DNA from: DATFVA01 sp963800255
GTDB taxonomy: Bacteria > Bacteroidota > Ignavibacteria > Ignavibacteriales > Ignavibacteriaceae
Assembly: GCA_963800255.1 (NCBI GenBank)
Contig: CAWDAK010000001.1
Coordinates: forward strand, 113,996 to 177,995
DNA: 64,000 bases
Direction: 5' to 3'
Shown here: positions 1 to 9,698 of the stretch, piece by piece
Position numbering within the stretch: position 1 is the stretch's first letter
Layout of the letters: each line of letters starts with the position of its first letter
The notes under the pieces: generated by a model
What the model was told of the DNA's origin: nothing
The model's database searches: none
Seen by the model: the letters and a program-made list of their open reading frames with translations, nothing else
Position numbers and translations under genes: made by a program

Positions 1-3000
1 ATAACCGGTATTTCTTCCGGGTAGAAATAATAAGTAGGACTCAGATTCAGGGCATAATTCATGGTAGCATTCCATATCCATCCATTGTTAGATAATACGG
101 TAGGGCTTCTGCTGAATGTTTTATTATAATTAAAACCGAACGATAGGGCATTAAATGTATCCCTTATGTACCACCGGGATGTAGGTACCTTTATTTTAAT
201 ATTCGATGCAGACCAGGAATCTGACGTGCTGATTGTCCTCGACTCTGAAATAATCTGACCCGGTGATTTTGTAGCTATAACCGTAGTGTCCTGGCGTAAA
301 GATTCAATCTGCCTGGCAGCCTCGTCAACTTTAATATCTGTTCCCGGAAGGTAAAGAGGTTTGCCGACCGTCTCTGTGTGAGAATAATTTAACCGCAGGT
401 TACTCTCAGGAAGATTTATCGGCAGCAGCTTCAGAATATTTAATTCCGTGGCTATGCCCCAGTTTTTCGATTCGATTCTTGATCCGAACCTGTCTGAAAG
501 TCTGTGGAAATAAGGATTGGTCTGACTGATATTAAAATTGACAGTCATCAAATCTGCAAGTTTAACAGATGAAGAGAAACTGTATGCCCATCCGGGTGAA
601 TCATCCGCTCCTACAACCCTGAGTTCATTTACCCAGATCTCCCCGGAAAGAGGATCCCGAAGTTTTCCCGTCCTTCTGTTCCGCGGCGGTATATCTTTTG
701 GATTGTAAATTCCTACCATCAGGAATTTAACAGACGTAAGTGTGGGATTTCCTTTTACTCCGTATAAATGTCCTGGTTTACCCGGAACAGGTTTTTCCAC
801 AAGTCTGTTTAATGATGAATCGCTCCTTGCAAGTTTTATTGCTGTAAGTTCACTGAAGTTAATCGAAATCTCATGCCATCCGGGTCGTACCGGCTGACGA
901 TATTCATAAAAATTGTTTGTATCCCCGCCGAACCTGAAGTATACTTCAGCAGAATAACTGCCGTCTGATGTATCAGAAACTGATCCCGGTGCAACATTCT
1001 CATCACCATGGATAAACAGTTTCATTTGTTTGTAGTTGAATACATCGAGCGGCCTGAAAAGGTATTTAACAGCCTGCCTTGATTCACCATCAAACAAATT
1101 CTGCAGGATCAGATTTAATGACTGCTCATTCCGGAAAATCTGTTCATCAGGTCTTGTTCTGTCTCTTTCCTGAAATACACCTGGAGGTGAGGTGTACCCC
1201 GGATTATCTTCAATATTTATTACCGAGATAGACATCGTTGTATCTTCCGGGAGGACTTTCTGCCATTGACTGCCTGTAAGGTTGAATTCAGTTATACGTA
1301 GATGAACCGTAGTATCAGCTCCCGAAACTAAAAATCTGATATACTCAACATCTGTAAGAGAAGGGCTTCCTACTTCCCTCTGAAAATCTTTCAAAGGCAC
1401 TCTATAGAGAAACCAATGGTCATTATCACCGCCTCCGGCAATAAACCGGTTGGTATTTCTGTTAGTATCAAGCGGTATTTCATACCTGAAATAACTGTTT
1501 GCAAGATCGAGGTTTCCATTTTTATTGAGATCTTCGGTATCAGGGAATCTTCCGATATCCGTCAATACAGCATTGCCTTCAGTCCCATTTATATGAAAAT
1601 AATCCTGCCACTTACTGCTGCCGGTACTCGTAAAGGAAAAATTATCGCCGCTTGGATCTCCTTTCGTACTTCCGGTCTGCGTTCTTTCCTCCGAATCTGT
1701 CCATCCGTCAAGACCTACATCCTCACCCTGGTCAATAAGGTCATTTTCAGGAGGTTTATCTTCCGTATTTAAAACCCTGTTGGGAATTACATCTTCACTT
1801 ATTCTTCCGAGGTCAAGGTAAACTTTCGCACCAGGCGGTGCTTCATCAATTTTAGCCCAGAACTCAACAAACTCAATATTTTCTTCAACAAGATTATTTG
1901 CTGTTGATGAAAGTAGTTTCATAATACCGCCCCAATTCCGGGACCTGTTCCCTAGCTGGGGATTATAGTTATATGTTCCGGGAGTATCCGGCAGAAAAAC
2001 ATAATCCATCACAGTTACCTGCTGATCAGCCTTGGCAACTGATTTATTGGGCCAGATATTCTTAACATTTACGTCGCCAGGGGTAACTGTATACCAGATG
2101 CTCTTTCCTTTATAATCCATCAGCTGTTTCGGTGTGAGGCCCGAAAGGCCGGGAAGAGAATCAGGAGGACTGAGATCCTTCCAGGCGGTATAGGATACTC
2201 CAAGGGGAATGGTTCTTTTAGCCCCTTCAAAGTCATCTATATAAGCGATGCTATTTCCCTGGTCGGAAGCAATCGTGCTTTTTTTAGTATTAGGATCGGG
2301 ATTAATATAAGCGTACTCTCCGCTTACATTTATGGATGACATTTCCCTGGTGGAAATAATATTATCAAGGGCTTTTGTAACAATAGGCAGATCAATTCCG
2401 GTAGTAGCGTCTACACCATAAATTGTGTTGCTGAGGGGTTCCTCACCTATTCTAACCTTATCACTTAGTGTCTGCTGGTTGAGGTTCAACAATGAAAAGC
2501 CCAGTTTCGTTTTATCAGAGAAATCAAAGAGTCCCCTGGCACCCAGCAAAGTTTTCGAAGCTAGCTGGAAAAGATCGTTCTTTTCGTAGGTTATTTTAAG
2601 GTCCGCACCGGGGACAAGTGCAGCGTCATTCCGGATGGTAAGCTGACCAATGTTATAATCCACAATATAGTCGGACCCGGGAGTTAATTCCCTGCCATTC
2701 AGCAATACCCTTACCGAATTTTCAACCACATTGAACCCAAGCTGGTATACAGAGGAAGCTTCTCCCGAATATTTACCGGTAAGCAGCCACTTGTCTTTTA
2801 CTTTGTTCTGCTGAGCCTTGGTTTTAGAAGTATCGTAGACATCAACAAACTTCAGAGAATCAGGAATATACTGAGGAAGGTCCCTGCCAAATGGCTGTAA
2901 TGTCGGGAAGATAACCTCCCCTGTTTCCGGGAATATCGTTAGGTTAGGTCTGAAATCAAATTTATTATCTGGATTCGGATTCTTGCTGGCATCTAGAAGA

Positions 3001-4925
3001 TCCAGTCCAAATTGCGTAAGCAGCCTATGGGTTTGTCCGTCAGTACCCACCAGGTCAGTAACAGGCTCCTGACCTTCTTTCTCATACTCAATATTAAATT
3101 CGAAACCTTCCTCTTTTATATTCCTTCCGCCAAGAGGATAAATATTTTTCAGCTGCAGCTTCCAGGCTCTTGCATACGGTCCCCCCGACTGCAGGTTTTT
3201 CGGTTTAACAAGTTTAAGAACAATATGAGAGGATGTATCATTTATGTCTATTGTATTCAGAAATTCTCCAAAAACATCGCCGCTTTGCCGCTGATAGGCA
3301 ACTGCAATTATATCCTGGTCCTGCAGGTTGGTTTTAAAAGTTATAAAACCGGTTTCAGGATGAAGGACATAATCGACATCCTGCTGCAGCAATTCGAACC
3401 AGCCTGTTTCTACCTGACCCGGTATAGCGGTTGTATCACCACTCAGACTGGAATTGTAGGTCTGCCCTTCAGGAATAGGAATAAGATCGATGTATGCATT
3501 GCCTTTTCTCTGCTTTGTCCTGTCGAAAGTGACCACATTAACTGATTTCCATACCTCTATATTTACTACACGGTATCGAGGAAGTATTTGAGGTGTAGCC
3601 TTGCCGTAATAATTATAAAATAAGTTTAGGTCCGGTGCCTCACTGGCATATAATGTATCAAGAAAATAATGGTTAGTCGAGTAATCATACGCCCTCAGGT
3701 TGAATTCCTGTGAAGTCGTTCCGCTGTTTACCGATACTTCTTCTGTTTCACCTTTTTTCTGGCTGGCAAGTGTAGTAAGGGAGAGAGGACCTAATTTAAA
3801 ATTGGCTTTTAACCCAAACAGAGCTTCACTTCCGCCTACAAGCGGAGAAGTCTGCAGTGAAACGTTGCCTGCCTCTATGCTCTGAATTATCTCATCCTCA
3901 TAACCTTCATATTTTATCTTAAGCTGGTTTTCATACTGGAACGTTCTTTCAGTATTCCAGTCCGCGTTTATATGAAGTTTATCTCCAATCGTTCCTGCTA
4001 CTGTTATCTGTACCTGCTGTTTAAAATCCGGCTCATTCCTTGTATTCCCGTACCGGGATGCGGTTATTCCTTCAGTATTTTCATTACGCCAGGCCCCATG
4101 AATATCGACCGCACCTCCGATCTTAAGACTGATTTTGGGTTCACCGAAAATACTAAGCACCCCGACTTTCGGTAAAGGGATTTCAAAATCTGTTATATTT
4201 TTTATCAGCTCGCCGAGTTCTTTCTTTGATGACTTTAGTTCGTACTGATATCCCAGGTCCTCCCAGAGTTCCCTTTCATGCAGAGCAAGTTTTGCCTCAA
4301 TATAATCTTCAATCGGAACTCTCAATAAAATCTTGGTCTCCTGACCCGCGATCTTCTCCTCAATTACCACAAACTTGCCGGTTGAATCGATCTTTACTGT
4401 TCTTTGTCTTGCTGTAGGCTGCGCAATAAAGGGAGAAGGTGTCTTCCGTTGAAGGCGGATGTAGGGCTGATCTCTTCTTTCGTAATGGAAATATTTCAGT
4501 CTCGCAGTTGAGTCAATAGCCATTGAGTCAACTTTAATTGTATCAACAGCAACACCAATGGTATCGATTTTTAATGAATCGGTATTTAACGAATCGCTCC
4601 CGGTTGAGTCAGGCGGAAAGAAACCTGTAACCGCAGCAAAAAGATCGGATTCAGAAGCAGAAAGTGAAGCATAGCTTTCATCTTTCTTCTCAAGCGGTTT
4701 CAGCTGAGGATCCATAACTTTAATAGAATCAATGTATTCTTTGTTTGAGGAAGGAATAGACGATAGCTGATCTTCATTCTGTTCAGCAGAAGAATTAGCC
4801 TGACTATAGGGAGGGAGTGAATCCAGCTTATGGTAATAGTCAAATAATGCGTTTATCCAGATAGTATTATCCACCTGAACCGCTGCCGGAGAGAATCCGA
4901 GACTAACTAAGCTGTAAAAGATCAC
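1..4925 (-). CDS. sprA: SprA, T9SS outer-membrane translocon (C-terminus outside window)
   Basis: The minus-strand frame stays open from about 5000 down to base 1, so at least 1,641 codons are present and the C-terminal part is missing; SprA proteins are usually about 2,400 residues. Translation gives classic SprA stretches such as INADWNTERTFQYENQLKIK, IIQSIEAGNVSL, AYIDDFEGA and GEIWVNELRV. SprA is the giant beta-barrel that forms the protein-conducting pore of the type IX secretion system and, in gliding species, supports motility. It fits the many T9SS cargo proteins and the PorV-like protein in this window. The start is uncertain: no ATG occurs between the upstream in-frame TGA and the mature region. 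I placed it at GTG 4925, but residues before it look like a basic signal-peptide n-region, so a non-standard start near 4985 is possible. Family assignment is certain, the 5' end is not. Confidence 0.95.
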   Translation of the reverse strand, partial: MIFYSLVSLGFSPAAVQVDNTIWINALFDYYHKLDSLPPYSQANSSAEQNEDQLSSIPSSNKEYIDSIKVMDPQLKPLEKKDESYASLSASESDLFAAVTGFFPPDSTGSDSLNTDSLKIDTIGVAVDTIKVDSMAIDSTARLKYFHYERRDQPYIRLQRKTPSPFIAQPTARQRTVKIDSTGKFVVIEEKIAGQETKILLRVPIEDYIEAKLALHERELWEDLGYQYELKSSKKELGELIKNITDFEIPLPKVGVLSIFGEPKISLKIGGAVDIHGAWRNENTEGITASRYGNTRNEPDFKQQVQITVAGTIGDKLHINADWNTERTFQYENQLKIKYEGYEDEIIQSIEAGNVSLQTSPLVGGSEALFGLKANFKLGPLSLTTLASQKKGETEEVSVNSGTTSQEFNLRAYDYSTNHYFLDTLYASEAPDLNLFYNYYGKATPQILPRYRVVNIEVWKSVNVVTFDRTKQRKGNAYIDLIPIPEGQTYNSSLSGDTTAIPGQVETGWFELLQQDVDYVLHPETGFITFKTNLQDQDIIAVAYQRQSGDVFGEFLNTIDINDTSSHIVLKLVKPKNLQSGGPYARAWKLQLKNIYPLGGRNIKEEGFEFNIEYEKEGQEPVTDLVGTDGQTHRLLTQFGLDLLDASKNPNPDNKFDFRPNLTIFPETGEVIFPTLQPFGRDLPQYIPDSLKFVDVYDTSKTKAQQNKVKDKWLLTGKYSGEASSVYQLGFNVVENSVRVLLNGRELTPGSDYIVDYNIGQLTIRNDAALVPGADLKITYEKNDLFQLASKTLLGARGLFDFSDKTKLGFSLLNLNQQTLSDKVRIGEEPLSNTIYGVDATTGIDLPIVTKALDNIISTREMSSINVSGEYAYINPDPNTKKSTIASDQGNSIAYIDDFEGAKRTIPLGVSYTAWKDLSPPDSLPGLSGLTPKQLMDYKGKSIWYTVTPGDVNVKNIWPNKSVAKADQQVTVMDYVFLPDTPGTYNYNPQLGNRSRNWGGIMKLLSSTANNLVEENIEFVEFWAKIDEAPPGAKVYLDLGRISEDVIPNRVLNTEDKPPENDLIDQGEDVGLDGWTDSEERTQTGSTKGDPSGDNFSFTSTGSSKWQDYFHINGTEGNAVLTDIGRFPDTEDLNKNGNLDLANSYFRYEIPLDTNRNTNRFIAGGGDNDHWFLYRVPLKDFQREVGSPSLTDVEYIRFLVSGADTTVHLRITEFNLTGSQWQKVLPEDTTMSISVINIEDNPGYTSPPGVFQERDRTRPDEQIFRNEQSLNLILQNLFDGESRQAVKYLFRPLDVFNYKQMKLFIHGDENVAPGSVSDTSDGSYSAEVYFRFGGDTNNFYEYRQPVRPGWHEISINFSELTAIKLARSDSSLNRLVEKPVPGKPGHLYGVKGNPTLTSVKFLMVGIYNPKDIPPRNRRTGKLRDPLSGEIWVNELRVVGADDSPGWAYSFSSSVKLADLMTVNFNISQTNPYFHRLSDRFGSRIESKNWGIATELNILKLLPINLPESNLRLNYSHTETVGKPLYLPGTDIKVDEAARQIESLRQDTTVIATKSPGQIISESRTISTSDSWSASNIKIKVPTSRWYIRDTFNALSFGFNYNKTFSRSPTVLSNNGWIWNATMNYALNLSPTYYFYPEEIPV

Positions 4926-5149
4926 CGCAGAAGCCGCAGTGACCCCTATTATCTCCCGAAACAGATTTGGAATCTTATTTTTAATGTGGAACCCGAAAGA
5001 AATAAATCAAAAATTACAGTAGAAAAGAAATCTATATATCCTCCGGTTAATTATTTTATTTTGAGCGAAAAATTATGCAAAATAGGTTTGAAGTTCAATA
5101 TTAAGCTCATCTTAAAACCACAAAAATTTCAATGTTTTAATCTAAAGTA

Positions 5150-5167
5150 TTAACAGGAACCTGTTAA
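5150..5167. promoter_or_regulatory. 18-bp inverted repeat between sprA and the deiminase gene
   Basis: The arms TTAACAGG and CCTGTTAA are separated by AA. On the plus strand the repeat is followed by a short spacer and a run of eight T, but no plus-strand gene lies upstream. It sits just downstream of the minus-strand deiminase stop codon and about 220 bases upstream of sprA. It could be an operator for sprA or a transcription end for the deiminase gene. The rest of the 4926-5198 gap shows nothing else recognisable except a strong GGAGG sequence near 5040 (minus), upstream of sprA. Confidence 0.3.
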
Positions 5168-5198
5168 GGTAATTTTTTTTCGCTCTTTTTGGCCTGTA

Positions 5199-7202
5199 TT
5201 ACCTGAGCAGCACCATCTTTTTGACCTGTCTGAAGCTGCCTGAAGTCAGCCGGTAATAATAAATACCGCTGGGCAGACTGCCTGCTTCAAATTCAATTGA
5301 ATAACTTCCGGCTGTCTTTCGTTCATTCACAAGTACAGCAACTTCGCTGCCGAGAGCATCAAATACTTTCAGCTGAACAGGATTATAATTTTCTTCAGTC
5401 CGGGGAATTGTAAAATTTATCCTGGTTACAGGATTGAAAGGATTGGGATAATTTTGTTCGAGAACGTACTCGAGCGGCCCTGCCTCAACTTTTGTGCTTG
5501 CCAGGATATTTTCTTTCCCATCAAAATCGACCTGCTTCAGTCTGTACGTATACTCTCCCCCTTGTGTAATCCGGTCAGTAAATTCATACCTGCTGATATT
5601 GACGGAATTTCCGTTTCCCCCGACATACCCGATTTCTGCGAATTCCACCCCGGAGAGTGTCCTTTCAATTACAAAACCCCTGCAGTTTAATTCAGAAGCT
5701 GTACTCCATCTTAATTTCACAGAATCACCTGCAGATTCCGCATTAAAAGAAAGAAGTTCAACTGGAACATCTTCATTTACCCTGAAATGATAATATCCTG
5801 CCGGTGCAGTTAATGGTTTTGCCGCTTCACGGCCGTCATTTGAAACAGCCTGTAGATAATAAAAAACTTCGGTACCGGCACTTTGTGACGGGATTGAGGC
5901 AATAAAGGAATCGGGTGAAACTTCAGTCATCGTGATTGATGAATACCCCGCCGTAGTATCTGTTGTCCATAAAACTTCAGCGTTATTTATCCCGGCCGCA
6001 CTTCGAATATTTGCATCTATTTGGAAGGGACCTGAATACGAAACCGTCCCTGACAATGAAGGATGAGATATGTGTACCGGATTGAAGACTCCAACTTCCT
6101 TTGTAATGCAATGTATCGCTCCCAGCGAAGGAATGATTGAGTTTGAATTTATTCCAACGATCTTATACCCGGGCATAGCTTCTCTGTATATACGGAATGC
6201 AGTGGTATCATACTGATATTCATAAGTTGGAATTATTACCGTTTTATTTATAATAATGGAATTCGTATACGTTCTGTAATCACCTCCCTGGTTCGGATAG
6301 CTGCCGTTTGCATCCGGGGGCATGGGTATTCTTATAACTTTATAGGGCCTGCCGTAGCAGGTAAGGAAGTTGTTAAGGATGTACTGCAGATTTGCTTCTA
6401 TTTGCGGACCATCGGCTACACCCTGGGGGTATTCACCCACAAGGAGCGTTTCTTCATCCAGGAGTTTTATATGCATATCAATATGATGAATACCGTCATA
6501 TGGAAGATCAGTCATCTTTATATACCGGTTAAGTCCCATATATAATTTCATTATTGTATCTACTTGCGCTTCGGTTTTCCCCGGGTTCTCATCCATTATA
6601 AGTCGACTTGAAAATCCTGTTCCATGACCGTCAGTCAGAAAATTACCCCCGGTAGCTATAAGATCATACGGTGAAAGGGTGGTCTGATGAATAGGTATAT
6701 TTAGATAGTCAGCAAAAAACACAGGTACAACGTCATCCTGGGGACGGGGACGATTATAAATCCAGTCGATTATCTTCATACTGTCAGCATCATCTTTATA
6801 AACAGTCCATGGTCCATAATCCCGGCACCAGATTGAATTAAAATTTGTAATAAGGAACCTTAGATTAACAAGGGGCACTCCGCCCTGGGTGAGATAATTT
6901 TTAACAGAATTTGAATCACTGCAGACAATAAAAACCAATCCCTCTTCCTGTGCATAATCAACAACCTCTCTCAAAATAGTTAAATATGAAGTCCATGTAA
7001 TTACTATACCCTGAAGTTCCTCCCATTCTGCCATTGTTCTTACCGGGCCTGATGGAGGATTTGTATGTAAGGGATTTACGGCGGGATTATAATGCTTCCA
7101 CTCAGACTCCTCTTCTGCTGTCATCTTGTGAGGCAGATCCTGAGAATAAATAAGGGTAGATGACGATAAACAAAGAATAAAAAAAAGTAAAAATGACTTC
7201 AT
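5199..7202 (-). CDS. Secreted agmatine/peptidylarginine deiminase-type enzyme with T9SS sorting domain
   Basis: A 667-residue protein. It has a signal peptide (residues 1-20), a catalytic domain of the PPAD/agmatine deiminase family (about 45-390), a short all-beta region, and a C-terminal T9SS type A sorting domain that begins with NYPNPFNP and ends in KKMVLLR. The catalytic set looks complete: WCRDYGPW, GGNFLTDG, HIDMHIK and the nucleophilic Cys in GAIHCITKE. Such enzymes hydrolyse a guanidinium group to a ureido group and ammonia, on agmatine (AguA type) or on peptidyl arginine (Porphyromonas PPAD type). Signal peptide plus sorting domain means that it acts at or outside the cell surface, which fits the neighbouring sprA. 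The substrate cannot be decided from sequence. It stands alone, with about 270 bases to sprA downstream. Confidence 0.9.
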   Translation of the reverse strand: MKSFLLFFILCLSSSTLIYSQDLPHKMTAEEESEWKHYNPAVNPLHTNPPSGPVRTMAEWEELQGIVITWTSYLTILREVVDYAQEEGLVFIVCSDSNSVKNYLTQGGVPLVNLRFLITNFNSIWCRDYGPWTVYKDDADSMKIIDWIYNRPRPQDDVVPVFFADYLNIPIHQTTLSPYDLIATGGNFLTDGHGTGFSSRLIMDENPGKTEAQVDTIMKLYMGLNRYIKMTDLPYDGIHHIDMHIKLLDEETLLVGEYPQGVADGPQIEANLQYILNNFLTCYGRPYKVIRIPMPPDANGSYPNQGGDYRTYTNSIIINKTVIIPTYEYQYDTTAFRIYREAMPGYKIVGINSNSIIPSLGAIHCITKEVGVFNPVHISHPSLSGTVSYSGPFQIDANIRSAAGINNAEVLWTTDTTAGYSSITMTEVSPDSFIASIPSQSAGTEVFYYLQAVSNDGREAAKPLTAPAGYYHFRVNEDVPVELLSFNAESAGDSVKLRWSTASELNCRGFVIERTLSGVEFAEIGYVGGNGNSVNISRYEFTDRITQGGEYTYRLKQVDFDGKENILASTKVEAGPLEYVLEQNYPNPFNPVTRINFTIPRTEENYNPVQLKVFDALGSEVAVLVNERKTAGSYSIEFEAGSLPSGIYYYRLTSGSFRQVKKMVLLR

Positions 7203-7276
7203 TATGATCCCCGGATTTAATTGATGAATAAATCTAATGATATTTTTCTAAAGTTCGCAATGAAGCCGGATTTTCG

Positions 7277-7924
7277 TCAGGCTGCTTTTAATTTCCGCTG
7301 CTGCATATTATCCCTGAGCAAAAGTGAAAATGCCAGTATTCCTGAAACAAGCAGACCGGTGTCCTCATATATACCTAGCTGCAAAGCTGCTGATATACCT
7401 AATAATGCCCACAGAAAAGGTATAACCATCACATAAAGCGGAATGCTTTTTTTTGCATAAAGCAGGATTCCAAAGGTGAAAATGGTAGTAGGACAGGGAA
7501 GTCCGAATGTTGGATTTTCCGGGTAAATATGTCCAAAATAAACGTTAAGCAAAGGATATATTATTAAAGCATACAAAAGGATAACTGATCCTGTATAATG
7601 GTTCAGATCTTTAGTAAATACGAATTCCAGTTTTTTATCCATCACTCCGGATTTCAAAAAAATCAGACCCTGGAGGATAAAAGCTGCACCGAAAATATAA
7701 GCCGCAGGGTTAATTGATGAGAAGAATATAATATGATAGACAATGCCTATCCATACCCAGAAGAAGGCCAGTATCCCGGATATAAGCCTGCCGGCATAAT
7801 TTCTTTTTTTGAATACCTGGATTATGATGAACACAGCTCCAATTATAAAGACTGCCTGAAATGGAAAAACGGCATTATTATACGATTTAAAAACTCCAAG
7901 GAATTGTTCTATTGTAAAAGGCAT
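7277..7924 (-). CDS. DUF6064-family integral membrane protein
   Basis: A 215-residue, very hydrophobic protein with about six to seven predicted membrane segments. It begins MPFTIEQFLGVF and contains motifs typical of DUF6064, including YNNAVFPFQ near the start and FGLPCPTTIFTFG in the second half. The function of this family is unknown. It ends in a short basic tail (QQRKLKAA). The gene lies 74 bases upstream of the deiminase gene on the same strand, and a strong terminator separates it from the next upstream gene, so it probably has its own promoter. Nothing in the context gives a role. The family name is from motif recall and I am fairly, not fully, sure of it. Confidence 0.75.
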   Translation of the reverse strand: MPFTIEQFLGVFKSYNNAVFPFQAVFIIGAVFIIIQVFKKRNYAGRLISGILAFFWVWIGIVYHIIFFSSINPAAYIFGAAFILQGLIFLKSGVMDKKLEFVFTKDLNHYTGSVILLYALIIYPLLNVYFGHIYPENPTFGLPCPTTIFTFGILLYAKKSIPLYVMVIPFLWALLGISAALQLGIYEDTGLLVSGILAFSLLLRDNMQQRKLKAA

Positions 7925-8001
7925 CTCCCCTCCTTCAAATGGTTAAAAATCAATCGTTAAAATTAAAATTTTCAGGAAGGCTATTCAAGTAAAGTTTGCA
8001 C

Positions 8002-8034
8002 AAAAAAAAAGCATACCGTAAAAAAACGATATGC
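8002..8034 (-). terminator. Intrinsic terminator of the small secreted protein gene
   Basis: On the minus strand a 9-bp stem (GCATATCGT with ACGGTATGC, one G-T wobble) encloses a loop of six T and is followed by nine T. It lies 23 bases after the stop codon at 8057 and ends transcription of that gene before the DUF6064 gene. Confidence 0.85.
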
Positions 8035-8056
8035 TTTCATTATTTATGTTAAGAGA

Positions 8057-8521
8057 TTATTTACTCCAGGTACTGTCGCTTTTGGAATGAGTATCCTTTA
8101 AGTCAGAACCTTTTGACAATTTCTTCTGAGTATCAGTCCACCACTGTGTTTTTACATTATCAAATTTGGTTTTCTGATCAGCAGTTAATACATCACCTAT
8201 CTTATTCATCGTTTCGCTGTTTCCCTTCATAGAAGTGCTGCTGGTGTTGTCACCCATTTTAGTACTATTGTCTTTATATTCCTGCAGAATACCTTCAACT
8301 CTTCTTGTTTGCTCCAGGGTTAAATCAACCTTAGTTCTCAGGATTGATGCTGCATTAGCTACGTCCTGATCATACTTTGCATTCTGAGTCATTGGTTTTT
8401 GATTTCTATCCATTTTATTACTTCTTGTACTGTCCATCTGCGAATATGCTGTTCCTGTTGCAAAGATCAGCATCCCCGCGAGTACAAGTATTCCAAACAT
8501 TCTGCTCATAAGCCTGTTCAT
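8057..8521 (-). CDS. Small secreted protein, hypothetical
   Basis: A 154-residue protein with a clear signal peptide (about residues 1-27, ending TGTAYSQ). The mature part is hydrophilic and mostly helical. It contains LTLEQTRRVEGILQEY around residues 72-87 and LTADQKTKFDNVKTQWW around 112-128. The alternation of 'L-T-x-x-Q' helices resembles Spy/CpxP-type periplasmic proteins that carry LTxxQ motifs, but the match is loose. The gene has a good ribosome binding site (AGGAG about six bases before ATG) and its own intrinsic terminator, so it is a monocistronic unit. A periplasmic stress or chaperone-like role is a guess from the LTxxQ pattern only. Confidence 0.6.
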   Translation of the reverse strand: MNRLMSRMFGILVLAGMLIFATGTAYSQMDSTRSNKMDRNQKPMTQNAKYDQDVANAASILRTKVDLTLEQTRRVEGILQEYKDNSTKMGDNTSSTSMKGNSETMNKIGDVLTADQKTKFDNVKTQWWTDTQKKLSKGSDLKDTHSKSDSTWSK

Positions 8522-8564
8522 CGTTTCTCCTATATTTTTTTTTTAGTTTTATCGTTTAACAATT

Positions 8565-8572
8565 CAAACCTA
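8565..8572 (-). promoter_or_regulatory. Possible Bacteroidota-type -7 box
   Basis: The minus strand reads TAGGTTTG, matching the TAnnTTTG -7 element used by the primary sigma factor of the Bacteroidota group. It lies 44 bases before the ATG of the small secreted protein gene. The -33 position (about 19 bases upstream) reads CTGT rather than TTTG, so the match is partial. Confidence 0.35.
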
Positions 8573-8659
8573 CGGATAATATTTTGTTTCCACAGTAAAA
8601 TCAATCACGGTTTGGAAAGGATAATTGCCTGTATGCCGGTAATCATATCAGCCGCTTTA

Positions 8660-9463
8660 TCATTTCTTATAATATTTCATAGCCTCAGTCATTTCGGTCT
8701 TAATATCGTTAATTCTGGTCTGGTTCGCAGGGTGGTCGCTTAGGAAAACTGGTGGCTGCCCCTGGCTCTGCGCCTGCATTCTCTGCCAGAAATCAAGGGC
8801 CCCATGAGGATCATACCCTGCCATAGCCATAAATATTAATCCAAGATGATCAGCCTCACTTTCCTGTGTTCTGCTGTAAGGAAGCAGAACGCCGACTTGA
8901 GTACCAACACCATAAGCAGCCATCCACAGCTGCTGAGTCTGCTGGGGTTTATTTTTAAGCGCCTGGGAGAGTGCTACCCCGCCGAGCTGAGCTAAAAGAG
9001 CCTGGCTCATTCTCTCATCGCCATGGTGGGCAACAGCATGCGCAATTTCATGTCCCAGTACTACCGCAAGTCCGTTTTCATCCTGAGTAATGGGAAGAAT
9101 TCCGGTATAAACAACAATTTTCCCCCCCGGCATACACCATGCGTTCGCCTGGGAGTCTACAACTAAATGGTATTCCCATTTATAATTGCTAAGTTCCCCT
9201 GATTTTCCGTTTTGTCTCATAAACTGCTCAACAGCAGAGGCAATGTTACTTCCAACTTTCTTTACCAGCGCCACCTGCTGGGCGTTATTGCTTTCCTGGT
9301 GTTCCTTAAGGAACTGATCATATTGACTAAAGCTCATTGAAAGCATCTCGCTTTCAGGAATAAGATGCAGCTGTTTTCTACCGGTGATGGGAGTCGAGCT
9401 GCACGACATGAATAAGAAGGAAAGAATTGAAATCGTTAAAATGTAATGCCTTAATAGTTTCAT
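8660..9463 (-). CDS. M48-family zinc metallopeptidase lipoprotein
   Basis: A 267-residue protein that starts with a lipoprotein signal peptide (SFLFMSCSS, Cys around residue 21). It has the Peptidase_M48 domain: zinc motif HEIAHAVAHHGDER at about residue 138, third ligand Glu in SRTQESEADHLG at about 200, and the C-terminal FLSDHPANQTRI block. This layout is that of the YcaL/LoiP-like outer-membrane quality-control proteases, which degrade misfolded or stalled envelope proteins. The lipid anchor places it on the periplasmic side of the outer membrane. All catalytic residues are present and the length is normal for the family. It is transcribed alone, divergently from the signalling operon at 9.7 kb. 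Confidence 0.92.
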   Translation of the reverse strand: MKLLRHYILTISILSFLFMSCSSTPITGRKQLHLIPESEMLSMSFSQYDQFLKEHQESNNAQQVALVKKVGSNIASAVEQFMRQNGKSGELSNYKWEYHLVVDSQANAWCMPGGKIVVYTGILPITQDENGLAVVLGHEIAHAVAHHGDERMSQALLAQLGGVALSQALKNKPQQTQQLWMAAYGVGTQVGVLLPYSRTQESEADHLGLIFMAMAGYDPHGALDFWQRMQAQSQGQPPVFLSDHPANQTRINDIKTEMTEAMKYYKK

Positions 9464-9671
9464 GGTATAGATGTCTCATTTTAATTATTATTACCAGGAA
9501 AATAGAAAAGTTTGTCACGCAGATATATGACCGACAACAACCAAGGAAGTATTTATATAAACATAATCGGAACCGTAAGGAGTTGAAAAAGGCTGAAAAA
9601 CATTCAAAATATACTGATTCTTTCTGTGATATTTATCACGAATAAGCTTACTTAAGGTAGCATAAAATGAT

Positions 9672-9679
9672 TATGTTTG
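9672..9679 (+). promoter_or_regulatory. Possible Bacteroidota-type -7 box for the signalling operon
   Basis: The sequence TATGTTTG fits TAnnTTTG and lies 20 bases before the ATG at 9699, at the head of three plus-strand signalling genes. The upstream -33 region (TTAC near 9650) is a poor match. Confidence 0.3.
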
Positions 9680-9698
9680 CATTTGTTGAGGGAAAAAA

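Noticed and set aside
1416..4417. Several plus-strand open frames across the first 4.5 kb
   Set aside because: They are antisense to sprA, whose minus-strand frame is continuous and matches the family throughout.
9427..9645. 72-codon plus-strand frame before the signalling operon
   Set aside because: It overlaps the start of the M48 gene, has no ribosome binding site, and its residues look like translated intergenic DNA.
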